The notes under the pieces were generated by a model. The model ran no database searches, was not told where the DNA came from, and saw nothing but the letters and a program-made list of their open reading frames with translations. From the NCBI GenBank assembly GCA_012270555.1, contig JAAXIC010000017.1:106151-170150 (forward strand): DNA of 64,000 bases, in the 5' to 3' direction. The DNA is from Chloroflexota bacterium. GTDB taxonomy: Bacteria > Chloroflexota > UBA11872 > VXOZ01. This document shows positions 26,820 through 35,194 of this stretch, in pieces. Position 1 is the stretch's first letter; each line of letters starts with the position of its first letter. Both the position numbers and the translations under genes were made by a program.

Positions 26820-28082
26820 CTATATTGCTGCCGCAGTGAGTGCTGATTGGTTAGCGTGTATCTTGCCAACGGCGTCCACGATGTCCTGCATGTCTTCGCG
26901 CGTACCAAGTAGAAGCGGCTGGTTGAAGCGCAGCGCCTCTTCGGCGCAGAGGCGCTCCACGTTGGGCAGGTGCAGGTTGGCGTAGTCCATGTTCACCATT
27001 GCGGGATGGTTGCAGGCGACGGGGCACTGGTCCTGCATGCGTGTGTGCGCCTCTTGGAAGAGCGGCGACCTGTAGACCGGGTCGCCGTAACCCAGAGCGC
27101 AGGGTATGCCTTCCGCGCGCAGGGCTTTGGCAAATGCGTCCCGCGATACGGGAGCGCCGTCGCTGAACTCGGCGCTGATAAAGCGCACGCCCAACCCGTG
27201 CAGGCCGTCGGCGGTGACGAACGGGTCTACGCGCGTGGGGGCAATGCCGGGAATTGCCGCCAAGGCGTCGCGCAGGAAGGCGGCATTGGCTTGGCGGCGG
27301 GCTTGCAACGCCGGAAAGCGTTCAAGCTGTGAGAGAATCAACGCGGCCGTCATGCCCGTCAGCCGGTAGTTCCAGCCCAGCACCTCATAGTTGATGTGCA
27401 TCAGCATGAACGCCTTTTCGGCAATTTCAGGGTCGTTGGTGACCACCGCGCCGCCCTCGCCGCCGGGCAGGTTCTTGCTCGCCTGGAAGGAGTACTCCCC
27501 CACGTCCCCGATCGTCCCGACGCGCTGTCCGTTCCACATGCCGCCGATGCCTTGGGCGGCATCCTCGATGACGCGGAGGCCGCGCCGCGCCGCCAGCGCG
27601 TTGATGGCATCCATATCGCAGGGCAGCCCGGAAACATGGACAGGCAAGAGCGCCCGTGTGCGCTCGGTGATTAGTGATTCCATCGAAGCGGGATCGACGT
27701 TTTCCGTTTCCGGGATGATGTCGGCAAACACCGGCACGCCGCCCACCTGCAAGACCGCCGTGGCGGTAGCGACGTAGGTGTAGGCGGGCACGATGACCTC
27801 GTCGCCGGGACGCACGCCCGCGGCTTTGAGCGCGACCTCGATGCCGGCGGTGCCGCTGGCCAGGGCAATCACATGGGCCGCGCCGGTGAACTCCTGCAGC
27901 GCTTCTTCCAAGGCCACCACGCGGTCGGTGCGCCAGCGGTTCCACTTGCCGCTGCGCAGCACGTCGGCTACGGCGGCGATGTCCTCTTCGGTGGCCGCGG
28001 GCCAGGCAGGCCACGGGCGCGCGTTAGTATCCCGCACCGGCGTGCCACCGGCGACGGCGAGTTGAGCCACGGAAACGGACAT
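26820..28082 (-). CDS. DegT/DnrJ/EryC1/StrS-family PLP aminotransferase (second copy)
   Basis: Sugar aminotransferase-type enzyme of 420 residues. Recognisable: ALASGTAGIEVALKAAGVRPGDEVIVPAYT split as the phosphate loop region, Asp in RVIEDAAQGIGG, and the Schiff-base Lys in SFQASKNLPGGEGG. The start ATG lies about ten bases after AAAGG. It differs substantially from the DegT-type protein at 13-14 kb, so they are not recent duplicates. In the neighbourhood of carbohydrate-binding lipoproteins and a fucosidase it may make or break an amino sugar or aminocyclitol. No dedicated sugar-nucleotide genes are adjacent. Confidence 0.88.
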   Translation of the reverse strand: MSVSVAQLAVAGGTPVRDTNARPWPAWPAATEEDIAAVADVLRSGKWNRWRTDRVVALEEALQEFTGAAHVIALASGTAGIEVALKAAGVRPGDEVIVPAYTYVATATAVLQVGGVPVFADIIPETENVDPASMESLITERTRALLPVHVSGLPCDMDAINALAARRGLRVIEDAAQGIGGMWNGQRVGTIGDVGEYSFQASKNLPGGEGGAVVTNDPEIAEKAFMLMHINYEVLGWNYRLTGMTAALILSQLERFPALQARRQANAAFLRDALAAIPGIAPTRVDPFVTADGLHGLGVRFISAEFSDGAPVSRDAFAKALRAEGIPCALGYGDPVYRSPLFQEAHTRMQDQCPVACNHPAMVNMDYANLHLPNVERLCAEEALRFNQPLLLGTREDMQDIVDAVGKIHANQSALTAAAI

Positions 28083-28242
28083 GCGGCAACACCTTTCTAT
28101 GGCTGAGGGGCACGGCCCACCGTGCCCCTCAGATTCTCCTGCTCATTGACAACCACCGGCCCGCCGACGAGAGCAAGCACTTTACCCCGCGCGATTACTG
28201 GCGCGGCAGTCATCACGAGTCTTGACGTTTGCTGCAGACAGG

Positions 28243-29655
28243 TTAATCGGGAATCTCAGCCTGGATTTGCTGGCGCAGGGCGTTCATCGTTTCCACCACG
28301 TCGCCTTGGCCGCGATACAGGGCATCCAACGCGGGCGTGATGATCTGGTCGTAGATGGGATTACGCCAGTTGGGCAGCACCCGCAGGCCGTCGTACCGCC
28401 CCGCGTTTGCCAGCGAGTGGGCGTAGGCATCTACGCGAATCTTCTCGGCTACGTCGCCGCCGTAGAGTTCACGCGCCCACACTTCAAAGTGGTCAAGGCG
28501 CGCCGGCGCGTTGCCGCGGCCGATGGCCCAGTTGGGATGATTGGCATGCCACTTGATGAGTTCCCAGCCCTCGTCCTGCACCTGGCTCGCGCCGATCAGG
28601 CCATTGGAGTCGAGTGCCTGTGCCGAGGCCGTGTGCATGAACGTGGGCAGCGGCGCATAGGCAAACGGCTTGCCTTCCTGCACGCCCTGGGCGATGGCAA
28701 ACGTGCCGCCGCCGGAAGTCTGCAAGAACGCGAGCTTGCCGTTGAGGAAGTTGTTGCGCGTATTGCCGGTGCCAAAGGTGTCATTGAGCTCCCCCGGCAC
28801 GGGCATGACACGATGCTTCGATGACAGCTCGGTGAGGTAGCGGATGGCGTCGATCATTTCAGGCGAATCGCAGACCACGGTCTTGAAGTCTTCCGCCACC
28901 CAGCGGGCGCCCCAAAAGGGTCCCCAGTTTGCCGCGATCACGCCGCGGCCGATGTTGCCGATGCCGAAGTGGAGCGGGTTCTCGCCCTCGCGCTGCGTGG
29001 TCTTCACCAGCGCTTCGAGGAAGGTCTCCGCGTTCCAACTCGGGTCACCCCACTCCACCGGCGGATCGGAAACACCCGCGTTAGCGAGGATTTCCTTGTT
29101 GTACGGCATCACCGGCCAGTTGCCGCCCGACTGGTTCGGCAGACCGAGTACGTTCTCCTCGTACATGACGCCGTCGCGGAAGAGTTGCTCCGGGTAGATG
29201 CTGAGATCGAAATTGTCGCGCTTGATCAGCGGCCCGACATCAATGGTATGGCCTTGAGTGAAGACTTCGGTCTGGGAGAGCCAAAGCACGTCCGGCGGTT
29301 CGCCGGCAGCCACCAGGGTGTTGAATTTATCGTAGTATGGCCCTTCTCTGAGGATCGTCTCGAGGTCGATGTTTGGATGGTCATTCTCGAAGGGTTCTTC
29401 GATGAGGGTGGGATAGAGTTCGAGATGTCGCGCATTGAGGGCCACGTAGTGCGAAACCGTGACGCGTTCCGCAGGCGCGGGCGCTTCTTCGGTCTTAGCG
29501 GGGGCTTCTTCCTCTGCGGCTTGCTCCGGTTGGTCGGCCGGAGCCGTTGCCACGGTCCCACAGGCGGCCAAGAAACTGGCGGCGCCAAGAGCGCCAAACC
29601 CCATGAGCATGTTGCGGCGCGTGAGCGCGTTGAGTGCCGAATCGCGTTTCGTCAT
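28243..29655 (-). CDS. extracellular solute-binding lipoprotein, family 1 (Tat-type signal)
   Basis: Substrate-binding protein of an ABC importer, 470 residues, exported folded and lipid-anchored. The N-terminus has the twin-arginine motif LTRRNMLMGF and then lipobox FLAACG (Cys ~32), followed by an acidic Ala/Glu/Pro-rich linker. The mature part shows type-1 sugar-binding features (for example NQSGGNWPVMPYNKEIL). GGAGG precedes the ATG by nine bases. It is a tandem paralogue of the next gene, with shared stretches such as VLGLPNQSGG. No permease or ATPase gene is adjacent. Substrate probably an oligosaccharide or polyol, inferred from family and the nearby fucosidase. Confidence 0.88.
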   Translation of the reverse strand: MTKRDSALNALTRRNMLMGFGALGAASFLAACGTVATAPADQPEQAAEEEAPAKTEEAPAPAERVTVSHYVALNARHLELYPTLIEEPFENDHPNIDLETILREGPYYDKFNTLVAAGEPPDVLWLSQTEVFTQGHTIDVGPLIKRDNFDLSIYPEQLFRDGVMYEENVLGLPNQSGGNWPVMPYNKEILANAGVSDPPVEWGDPSWNAETFLEALVKTTQREGENPLHFGIGNIGRGVIAANWGPFWGARWVAEDFKTVVCDSPEMIDAIRYLTELSSKHRVMPVPGELNDTFGTGNTRNNFLNGKLAFLQTSGGGTFAIAQGVQEGKPFAYAPLPTFMHTASAQALDSNGLIGASQVQDEGWELIKWHANHPNWAIGRGNAPARLDHFEVWARELYGGDVAEKIRVDAYAHSLANAGRYDGLRVLPNWRNPIYDQIITPALDALYRGQGDVVETMNALRQQIQAEIPD

Positions 29656-29882
29656 GATACTCTACCTCCGATTGTTGTGAATCAGACAACGCTTTACCTG
29701 CACTCCGTTGAGGCTTGTCGTAGACCTCCTTTCGTTTTGTTGGCGGGTACTTCACCTGGGGATAGGGTTGCAATTGCGGCCCTATCCCCGATGGCTCTTC
29801 TTGGAAAGCAGCAACTTTCCAGTCGTAGCCTGACTGCGCTCCCTGCATCCAATGAAGTGATCGGATGCGGGCGCAAAGGCGG

Positions 29883-31292
29883 CTACTCGACCTCCGGCAT
29901 CTCGCCTTCGATCTGGACCTTGAGCTGTTCCAAGGTCTCCTTTACGTCGCCTTCGCCGTTGTAGAGCTTGGTCATGGCTGGTCCGACCATATCCCGCCAG
30001 ATGGGGATGCGCCAGTTCGGCAGCGAGAAGACGGGATCGATAGTGACGGCGTGGGAGAGAGAATCGCGGTATACTTCGACCCGCGCTTCCGCGGCAAAGC
30101 CACCGTACACGGCTTCGCCCCACGCGGTGAAGTGGTCTTGGCGCGAGGGCGCATTGCCGCGCGTGATCGCCCAATTGGGCGTATCAGCCTGCCACTTGAT
30201 GAATTCCCAGCCTTCGTCGGGATGCTTGGCCCCGCTGATGATGCCGTTGGGGTCAACCGCTTGACCCGAGCCGACGATGCCGAACTTCGGAATAGGCGCG
30301 AACCCGTAGGGCTTGCCGTCTTTCACGGCCTCGGCCACGGCAAAGGTCTGGCCGCCTGATGTGCGGAAGAAGGCCAGTTTGCCGTCGAAGAACAGGTTAC
30401 GCGCGTTGCCGGTGCCAAAGACCTCGTTTAGTTGGCCGGGCTTGTCCATGACCCGATAGCGTGCCACGAGATCAGTGATGTACTGAATGCCCGCGATCAT
30501 CTCCTCGCTATCGCACGTAACCGTCTTCAGGTCTTCGCTCACCCAACTGCCGGCCCACATGGGGCCCCAGTAGACCATCACGCCCGCGCCGATACCGTTG
30601 ATGCCGAAGCGCGTTGGGTTGTCACCCTCCCACTTGGCGACCTTCTGCAAGGCTTCGAGCCAGGTTTCGGCGTTCCAGCTATCGTCCGTCCACGTGAGCG
30701 GCGGATCGCTGATGCCCTCGCTAGCCAGGATTTCCTTGTTGTACGGCATCACCGGCCACGAACCGCCCGACTGGTTCGGGAGGCCGAGCACGTCGCCTTG
30801 CCACATGGCGAGGGTCTTCATGGCGCCGGCCGGGAAGACGCTGATGTCGTAATTGTCGCGCTTTACATAATCAGTAACATGGGTGAACACGCCGCGCAGA
30901 TACGCTTCGGGATAGGAGAACCACGAAGTATCCGGCGGCTCACCGGCGGCGACAAGCGCGTGGAGCTTGTCGTAGAACGGCCCCTCGCGGAGCACCGTCT
31001 CGACCTGGATTCCGGGGAACGCAGCTTGAAACTCATCCACGACCATCGTGGGATAGAGTTCTGTTTGACGGTCGTTGAGCGCCGTGTAGTACTGGATGGT
31101 GACAGGCTCCATCTCTTGGGGCGCTTCGGCCTCTGCAGGGGCCTCTTCTTCAGCAGCCTGTTCCGGCTCTGCCGCAGGCGCGGTGGTCACGGTGCCGCAG
31201 GCGGCGAGTCCCAACATGCCTGCCGATAGCACCGAATACTGCAAGAGGTCGCGGCGACGAAGACCGCGTGTGGATATATTCCGAGCGTCCAT
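29883..31292 (-). CDS. extracellular solute-binding lipoprotein, family 1 (Tat-type signal), tandem paralogue
   Basis: Second sugar-type binding lipoprotein, 469 residues. Twin arginines in GLRRRDLLQY and lipobox GLAACG define a Tat lipoprotein signal; an Ala/Glu-rich linker follows. Shared blocks with the upstream paralogue include NQSGG and MPYNKEILAS. AAGGAGGCAAAA precedes the ATG, a strong ribosome binding site. In transcription order this gene comes before the 28-29 kb paralogue, 227 bases apart. Both lack cognate permeases here, so they may share a transporter encoded elsewhere. Confidence 0.88.
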   Translation of the reverse strand: MDARNISTRGLRRRDLLQYSVLSAGMLGLAACGTVTTAPAAEPEQAAEEEAPAEAEAPQEMEPVTIQYYTALNDRQTELYPTMVVDEFQAAFPGIQVETVLREGPFYDKLHALVAAGEPPDTSWFSYPEAYLRGVFTHVTDYVKRDNYDISVFPAGAMKTLAMWQGDVLGLPNQSGGSWPVMPYNKEILASEGISDPPLTWTDDSWNAETWLEALQKVAKWEGDNPTRFGINGIGAGVMVYWGPMWAGSWVSEDLKTVTCDSEEMIAGIQYITDLVARYRVMDKPGQLNEVFGTGNARNLFFDGKLAFFRTSGGQTFAVAEAVKDGKPYGFAPIPKFGIVGSGQAVDPNGIISGAKHPDEGWEFIKWQADTPNWAITRGNAPSRQDHFTAWGEAVYGGFAAEARVEVYRDSLSHAVTIDPVFSLPNWRIPIWRDMVGPAMTKLYNGEGDVKETLEQLKVQIEGEMPEVE

Positions 31293-31601
31293 TTTTGCCT
31301 CCTTGTTGCGCAGGGCGCAAGACTGACGCTAGGTTGTCACGACCGGTAGCTGTCTTACTACTAAGCACCTTACTTTGGGAGGGAACTGTGGGTTCGCGCC
31401 AAGTCGCCGCGGGCAATGCCCCGCTACTTCGGCCCATTAGAGGTCAAAATCGGTGCAGGAGCTTTCCCGCATCAGCGTGGCGAGGGATAAGTACACCGAG
31501 AGCGGATCCTTGCGCCACGCTGTTTCAACCGGGCCAGACTTGACGCTGCAACATTGAATTCTGCGTGTCAAGGTGCTAAGTCTACCGTTGACGTTAGTGT
31601 A
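31293..31601. other. intergenic region upstream of the solute-binding paralogues
   Basis: 309 bases without gene or dispersed repeat. It separates the fucosidase gene from the binding-protein genes, all on the minus strand, and should contain the promoter of the latter; none could be assigned with confidence. Confidence 0.4.
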
Positions 31602-32900
31602 TCATTCACATAAGAAAAGCTCAACCACCGGCGTATGTACGTCCGGTTTTTGGATGGGCAATTCCAGCGTGAGCAAATCTTCGCCCCCGCTGGGGTAGCG
31701 GTGGTGTTGGGTGAAGTCGAAGGTCTTGACTCCGGAGCCGTCGTTGAGCAGTTGGGCGTAGCGCACGCGGTTGCGCAGGCCGGGCAGGTGCAGGTACTTG
31801 AGCGGCCAGGCGAAAACGTGGAGGTACAGCCGGTTGGTTTCGGGGTTGTAGGTGTAGCGGCAGTCTCTTGGCGGTGTGTACGGCGCTTGCGTGCAGCCGT
31901 AGATCGCGCGTCCATGCTGCCGCATCCACCCGCCAATCTCCGCCAGGGTCGCCTGCGCCCGTGGATCGAACTCACCCCGGCCCGTGGGACCCACGTTCAT
32001 GAGCATGTTCCCGCCCTTGGAGACGCAATCGATGAGCATCTCCACGAGCAGTTGCGGCGACTTCCAGTCCAGGTTGTCGCGGTGATAGCCCCACGAGCCG
32101 TTGAGGGTCTGGCAAGACTCCCAATTCACGGGCTTGCCGTCGATGTGCAGCCAGCTTGGCGGAATGAACTGCTCGGGCGTGTGGAAGTCCTGCTCGATTT
32201 CGCTGCGGTTGTTGATGATGATGTCGGGGTTAATCTCGCGCACCATCTCAATCAGTTTCTCGCTCTGCCAGTCGTCTTTGCCCTTGCCTTTGCTCCAGCC
32301 ATAGTCCTGCTGCGAATAGGAGAAGTCGAGCCAGAGCAGGTCGATGGTGCCGAACATGGTCAGGATTTCGCGCACCTGGCCGTGGAGGTATTCAGCGTAC
32401 TTGCGCACGTCGCGGTCTTTCGTGGCCTCTCGGAAGGCAAGATCGTTCGCCTGGGGATGCACGCCGTCCACGGGAAACTCGGGATGGTGCCAGTCAATCA
32501 GCGAGTAGTAGAAGCCGACCTTGAGTCCTTCGGCACGGAAGGCCTCGACAAAAGGCCGCAGCAAGTCCCGACCGGCGGGAGTGTTGGTAGCCCTATAGTC
32601 GGTGAGTTGGCTATCCCACAGGCAGAAGCCATCGTGGTGCTTGCTCGTGAGCACGACGTAGCGCATGCCGGCCTCGCGGGCGATGCGCGCCCATTCCGCC
32701 GGGTCGTAAAGGTCGGGGTCGAAGTGGTCGAAATAGGGCTGATAGTCCGCGTCGCTGATCTGCTCGTACTTCTTCACCCACTCGTGGCGCGCGGCCAGGG
32801 CATAGATACCCCAGTGAATGAAGAGGCCGAAACGGTCGTGGGTCCACCACGCGGTGTTACCGGGCGTAGGTTCCGGTTGGGGGAGAGTGGGATTGCTCAT
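31602..32900 (-). CDS. alpha-L-fucosidase (glycoside hydrolase family 29)
   Basis: Retaining exo-fucosidase removing terminal L-fucose from glycans, 432 residues, compatible with GH29. The N-terminus carries FGLFIHWGIYA, a family hallmark. YVVLTSKHHDGFCLW matches the conserved KHHDGF motif that binds fucose, and the nucleophile Asp is probably in LLWLDFSYS. The C-terminal ~80 residues form a beta-sandwich. No signal peptide is visible, so the enzyme would act in the cytoplasm on imported fucosides. AAGGAGTCGCAAAG precedes the ATG. It lies just upstream of two sugar-binding lipoproteins and a ceramidase-like gene, supporting degradation of fucosylated glycoconjugates. Confidence 0.9.
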   Translation of the reverse strand: MSNPTLPQPEPTPGNTAWWTHDRFGLFIHWGIYALAARHEWVKKYEQISDADYQPYFDHFDPDLYDPAEWARIAREAGMRYVVLTSKHHDGFCLWDSQLTDYRATNTPAGRDLLRPFVEAFRAEGLKVGFYYSLIDWHHPEFPVDGVHPQANDLAFREATKDRDVRKYAEYLHGQVREILTMFGTIDLLWLDFSYSQQDYGWSKGKGKDDWQSEKLIEMVREINPDIIINNRSEIEQDFHTPEQFIPPSWLHIDGKPVNWESCQTLNGSWGYHRDNLDWKSPQLLVEMLIDCVSKGGNMLMNVGPTGRGEFDPRAQATLAEIGGWMRQHGRAIYGCTQAPYTPPRDCRYTYNPETNRLYLHVFAWPLKYLHLPGLRNRVRYAQLLNDGSGVKTFDFTQHHRYPSGGEDLLTLELPIQKPDVHTPVVELFLCE

Positions 32901-33145
32901 CTTTGCGACTCCTTGAGCGCTGTAGTGGTCTTTCCGACAAGCCTATCACAGGTATAGTGACGTAGTTGTCGCGTGTGAGGTCAAGGCGACTGGAACACGT
33001 CGACGATTCACGCTACGATAAGACCTAACGGAGGATGTTGGCCGCATTGCCGTGCGCGGCAGGTTGGTAGAGCGGCTCACCGAGACAAACAGCGAGTTAG
33101 AGTACCCGCGGCAAGCCCGCACGAAAGCGATTGGAGAAAAGTACC

Positions 33146-33799
33146 ATGCGACGACGATCTGTTTGTTCCCTTCTGCTCAGCGGCACATCCGCAGCCGCGC
33201 TCGCAGCCTGCGGCGGTGGCTCAACGCTGATCGAAACCGAGAAAGAGGAGCCCGCGGCCGCGAAGGAAGAGGTCAAGGCGGAGCCAACCGCCGCCCCGGC
33301 TGAAACCGCGAAGCAGGCTGAAGTTGCGCCGACTGCGGCGCCAGCACTCGATATGCCCAATCTTGGCAAAGCGCCCGAGATTACGCTCACCGGCTGGTTC
33401 AACTCGGAGCCCATTACGTTGGCGAGCTTGGAGGGCAAAGCCTCCGCCCTCATTGTATTCTGGACGTACACCTGACCGGTCTGCCGCAGTGAAATCCCCA
33501 GTTTGGTGGATCTCTTTGATACGTACCACGACGACCGCTTCAAGCTGATCACCGTGCACTTTCCGCACGCCGGTTCTTCCAGAGACATCAGCGGAATCAA
33601 AGACCGGGCTGATGCCCTCGGCGTCACCTATCCGGTGGTAGTGGACAACGATTTGGTGCTCTGGAATGCCTTTGGCACCCGCACGTGGCCGGCCTTCTAC
33701 GGCATCGATCGGCAGGGCAACATCCGCTTTGCAAAATTCGGCGGTGGCAGTTTCGAGATAGTGGTCGATGCCGTGAAGCAGCTCAAGGAGTTGGGCTAA
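33146..33799 (+). CDS. selenocysteine-containing TlpA-like redoxin lipoprotein, copy 1 (TGA = Sec110)
   Basis: Thioredoxin-fold lipoprotein of 217 residues when the in-frame TGA at 33473-33475 is read as selenocysteine. The signal peptide has RRR and lipobox ALAAC (Cys22), then an Ala/Glu/Pro linker to about residue 70, then the redoxin domain. The active site reads FWTYT-U-PVC, with Sec110 replacing the first Cys of CxxC and Cys113 the second; WTYTCxxC is the usual form in DipZ-type redoxins. The frame continues past TGA with a complete fold: IDRQGNIRF, a WP cis-Pro region and an amphipathic C-terminal helix. GGAG nine bases before the ATG at 33146 sets the start; a TTG at 33131 is less likely. 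A hairpin terminator follows. Conventional annotation would call this two short ORFs or a pseudogene. Confidence 0.85.
33491..33514 (+). promoter_or_regulatory. bacterial SECIS-like hairpin of redoxin copy 1
   Basis: Begins 15 bases after the TGA. Stem: G-C, A-T, mismatch, A-T, T-A, C-G, C-G, mismatch, C-G, closing a loop AGTTTG that starts 24 bases after TGA with G as its second base. This matches known bacterial SECIS geometry (apical loop 16-37 bases from UGA, G in the first two loop positions). Confidence 0.7.
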
Positions 33800-33860
33800 G
33801 CGGAAGGGGCGTTGACCACTTGGCCTAGATCCCAGTGGCGCTGCCTCAGAGACACGAATT

Positions 33861-33900
33861 CAGTGCGCGGTGTACGTACGGACACCGCGCACTGTTCTTG
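33861..33900 (+). terminator. terminator of redoxin copy 1
   Basis: Perfect 13-base-pair stem (33861-33873 with 33882-33894, CAGTGCGCGGTGT/ACACCGCGCACTG), 8-base loop, then TTCTTG. Sixty bases after the stop codon. Confidence 0.75.
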
Positions 33901-33967
33901 CCATGGGTACAGCCATGCAGGAACGTTCTTTGAAGATCTTTGTACAACACTTGATGAAGCGAAACTG

Positions 33968-34009
33968 TCCCCTCTCCGTCAAGGGAGAGGGCTAGGGTGA
34001 GGGTGATTC
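33968..34009. repeat. CTCACCCCGGCCCTCTCCC-family repeat (inverted copy)
   Basis: CCCTCTCCGTCAAGGGAGAGGG stem followed by CTAGGGTGAGGG, complementary to the family consensus. Confidence 0.65.
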
Positions 34010-34092
34010 CTTAGGATTTCAACCGCTTTTCGGCGGCTGATTGGTGTTTTGGGTAGGAGGTCTGGAGTTGTTCTGCTGGAAAGCCATGGATT

Positions 34093-34127
34093 CCCCTCAC
34101 CCCAACCCTCTCCCCGAGGAGAGGGCG
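34093..34127. repeat. CTCACCCCGGCCCTCTCCC-family repeat
   Basis: CCCTCACCCCAACCCTCTCC followed by CGAGGAGAGGG. Opposite orientation to the copy at 33968-34009, so the pair could form a long hairpin. Confidence 0.65.
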
Positions 34128-34239
34128 CACCTCCTTTGCCGCTGGCATTTGTTATGCAAGGATTTCCTTTGAAGGCGCAAGTCGCCGTGTCTGGGAGGCA
34201 GCGGCAATAATCTGGCAAGCAGGCTGTCGCGCCTTAAAT

Positions 34240-34279
34240 GAAAACCGTCTGCGGTGCAATCAGCACACCACAGACGGTT
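34240..34279 (-). terminator. terminator of redoxin copy 2
   Basis: Read on the minus strand: ACCGTCTGTGGTG and CACCGCAGACGGT form a 13-pair stem with one G-U pair and a 9-base loop, followed by TTTCATTTAA. About 40 bases after the stop codon. Confidence 0.8.
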
Positions 34280-34316
34280 CACTTATTGCGACCGATGTCC
34301 AAATGCCGCAGGTAGG

Positions 34317-34985
34317 CTAGCCCGCAGCCTTCAGTTTGCCGATCACTTCAAGGATAGAGTCGATGCCGGCGCCAACTTGCTTGAAGCGGATGTCTCCTTG
34401 TTTATCGACTGCGTAGGCAACTGGCCAGGCATTGTTGCCGTAGTCGTTCCAGGCCGACAGGTCGTTGTCAATCGCCACCGGGAAATTGACATTGAGATTC
34501 CCAGCATTTTCGGCAATGACGCTCACGTCCGTGGAAGCACCCAAGGCCGGGAAGTGAATGCTGATGAGCTTGAAGCTGTCGTCAACGAGCGTGTTCTGGA
34601 TGTCCACCCAACTGGGGACTTCGCCGCGGCACACCGGTCAGGTGTAGGTCCAGAATACGATGAGGGCGGAGGCTTTGCCCTCCAAGCTCGCCAACGTAAT
34701 GGGCTCGGAGTTGAGCCATTCCGTAAGCGTGATCTCCGGCGCCTTGCCAAGGTTCGGCAGGTCGAGTTCGGGCGCTGCCGTCGGCTCAGGCTCCGCTTTT
34801 TGTTCCGGTTCAGCCGTCGGCTGGGCCTCCTCGGGGGCCGCGGTTGGCTCCACCTTGGCCTCCTGCGTGGTTTCGGCCGGCTTCTCCTCCTCTGTGTCGA
34901 GCAGCGTTGAGCCACCACCGCAGGCCGCGAGCGCGGCCATGGAAGCGCCGCTTAGCAGCAGCGTACAAACAGATCGACGTCGCAT
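34317..34985 (-). CDS. selenocysteine-containing TlpA-like redoxin lipoprotein, copy 2 (TGA = Sec116)
   Basis: Paralogue of the 33-kb selenoprotein, 222 residues with TGA at 34640-34638 read as Sec116. Lipoprotein signal MRRRSVCTLLLSG... with lipobox ALAAC (Cys22), a longer Glu/Pro/Ala linker to about residue 76, and the redoxin domain with active site FWTYT-U-PVCRGE (Cys119 resolving). After the TGA the frame continues uninterrupted with VPSWVDI, DKQGDIRF and a final helix. AAGGAGGAG lies six bases before the ATG, a very strong ribosome binding site. The two genes converge. ccdA lies 209 bases upstream on the same strand. The protein should act outside the cytoplasmic membrane as a thiol/selenol reductant or peroxide-scavenging redoxin; which partner it reduces is unknown. 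Confidence 0.85.
34599..34622 (-). promoter_or_regulatory. bacterial SECIS-like hairpin of redoxin copy 2
   Basis: Same position and pairing as in copy 1: stem G-C, A-T, mismatch, G-C, T-A, C-G, C-G, mismatch, C-G; loop AGTTGG. The fourth pair is G-C here and A-T in copy 1, a compensatory change supporting a selected RNA structure. Confidence 0.7.
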
Positions 34986-35194
34986 CGTGCGCTCCTCCTT
35001 ACTCTTGCTTCACACTATCCCACAGCTCTTGGTTGCCTATAGCTCCAAATCTGCCAACGCCAATTGTTGACATTTATCGGGTCCCCAACGATTCCTTCAG
35101 ATCGGACTATGCCGATAAATCCTCGCGAGCCAGCTTATCGGACAATTGCTAGCGAACCGCGAAGGCGGCCTCTCCTTTGCTACCTTAGCTCCTA

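Larger units (their letters stand above)
33800..34316. other. intergenic region between the two convergent selenoprotein genes
   Basis: 517 bases without a gene. Contains a terminator for each of the two converging genes (33861-33900 and 34240-34279) and two CTCACCC-family repeats in opposite orientation (33968-34009 and 34093-34127). Confidence 0.6.

Noticed and set aside
31635..32957. Long plus-strand open frame (440 codons) opposite the fucosidase
   Set aside because: Antisense shadow of a clear GH29 gene; the composition is that of a reverse frame.
33473..34640. Reading the two redoxin genes as pseudogenes or frameshifted fragments
   Set aside because: Both TGAs fall on the same catalytic codon, both frames stay open on each side, both genes keep signals, ribosome binding sites and terminators, and selB is nearby.
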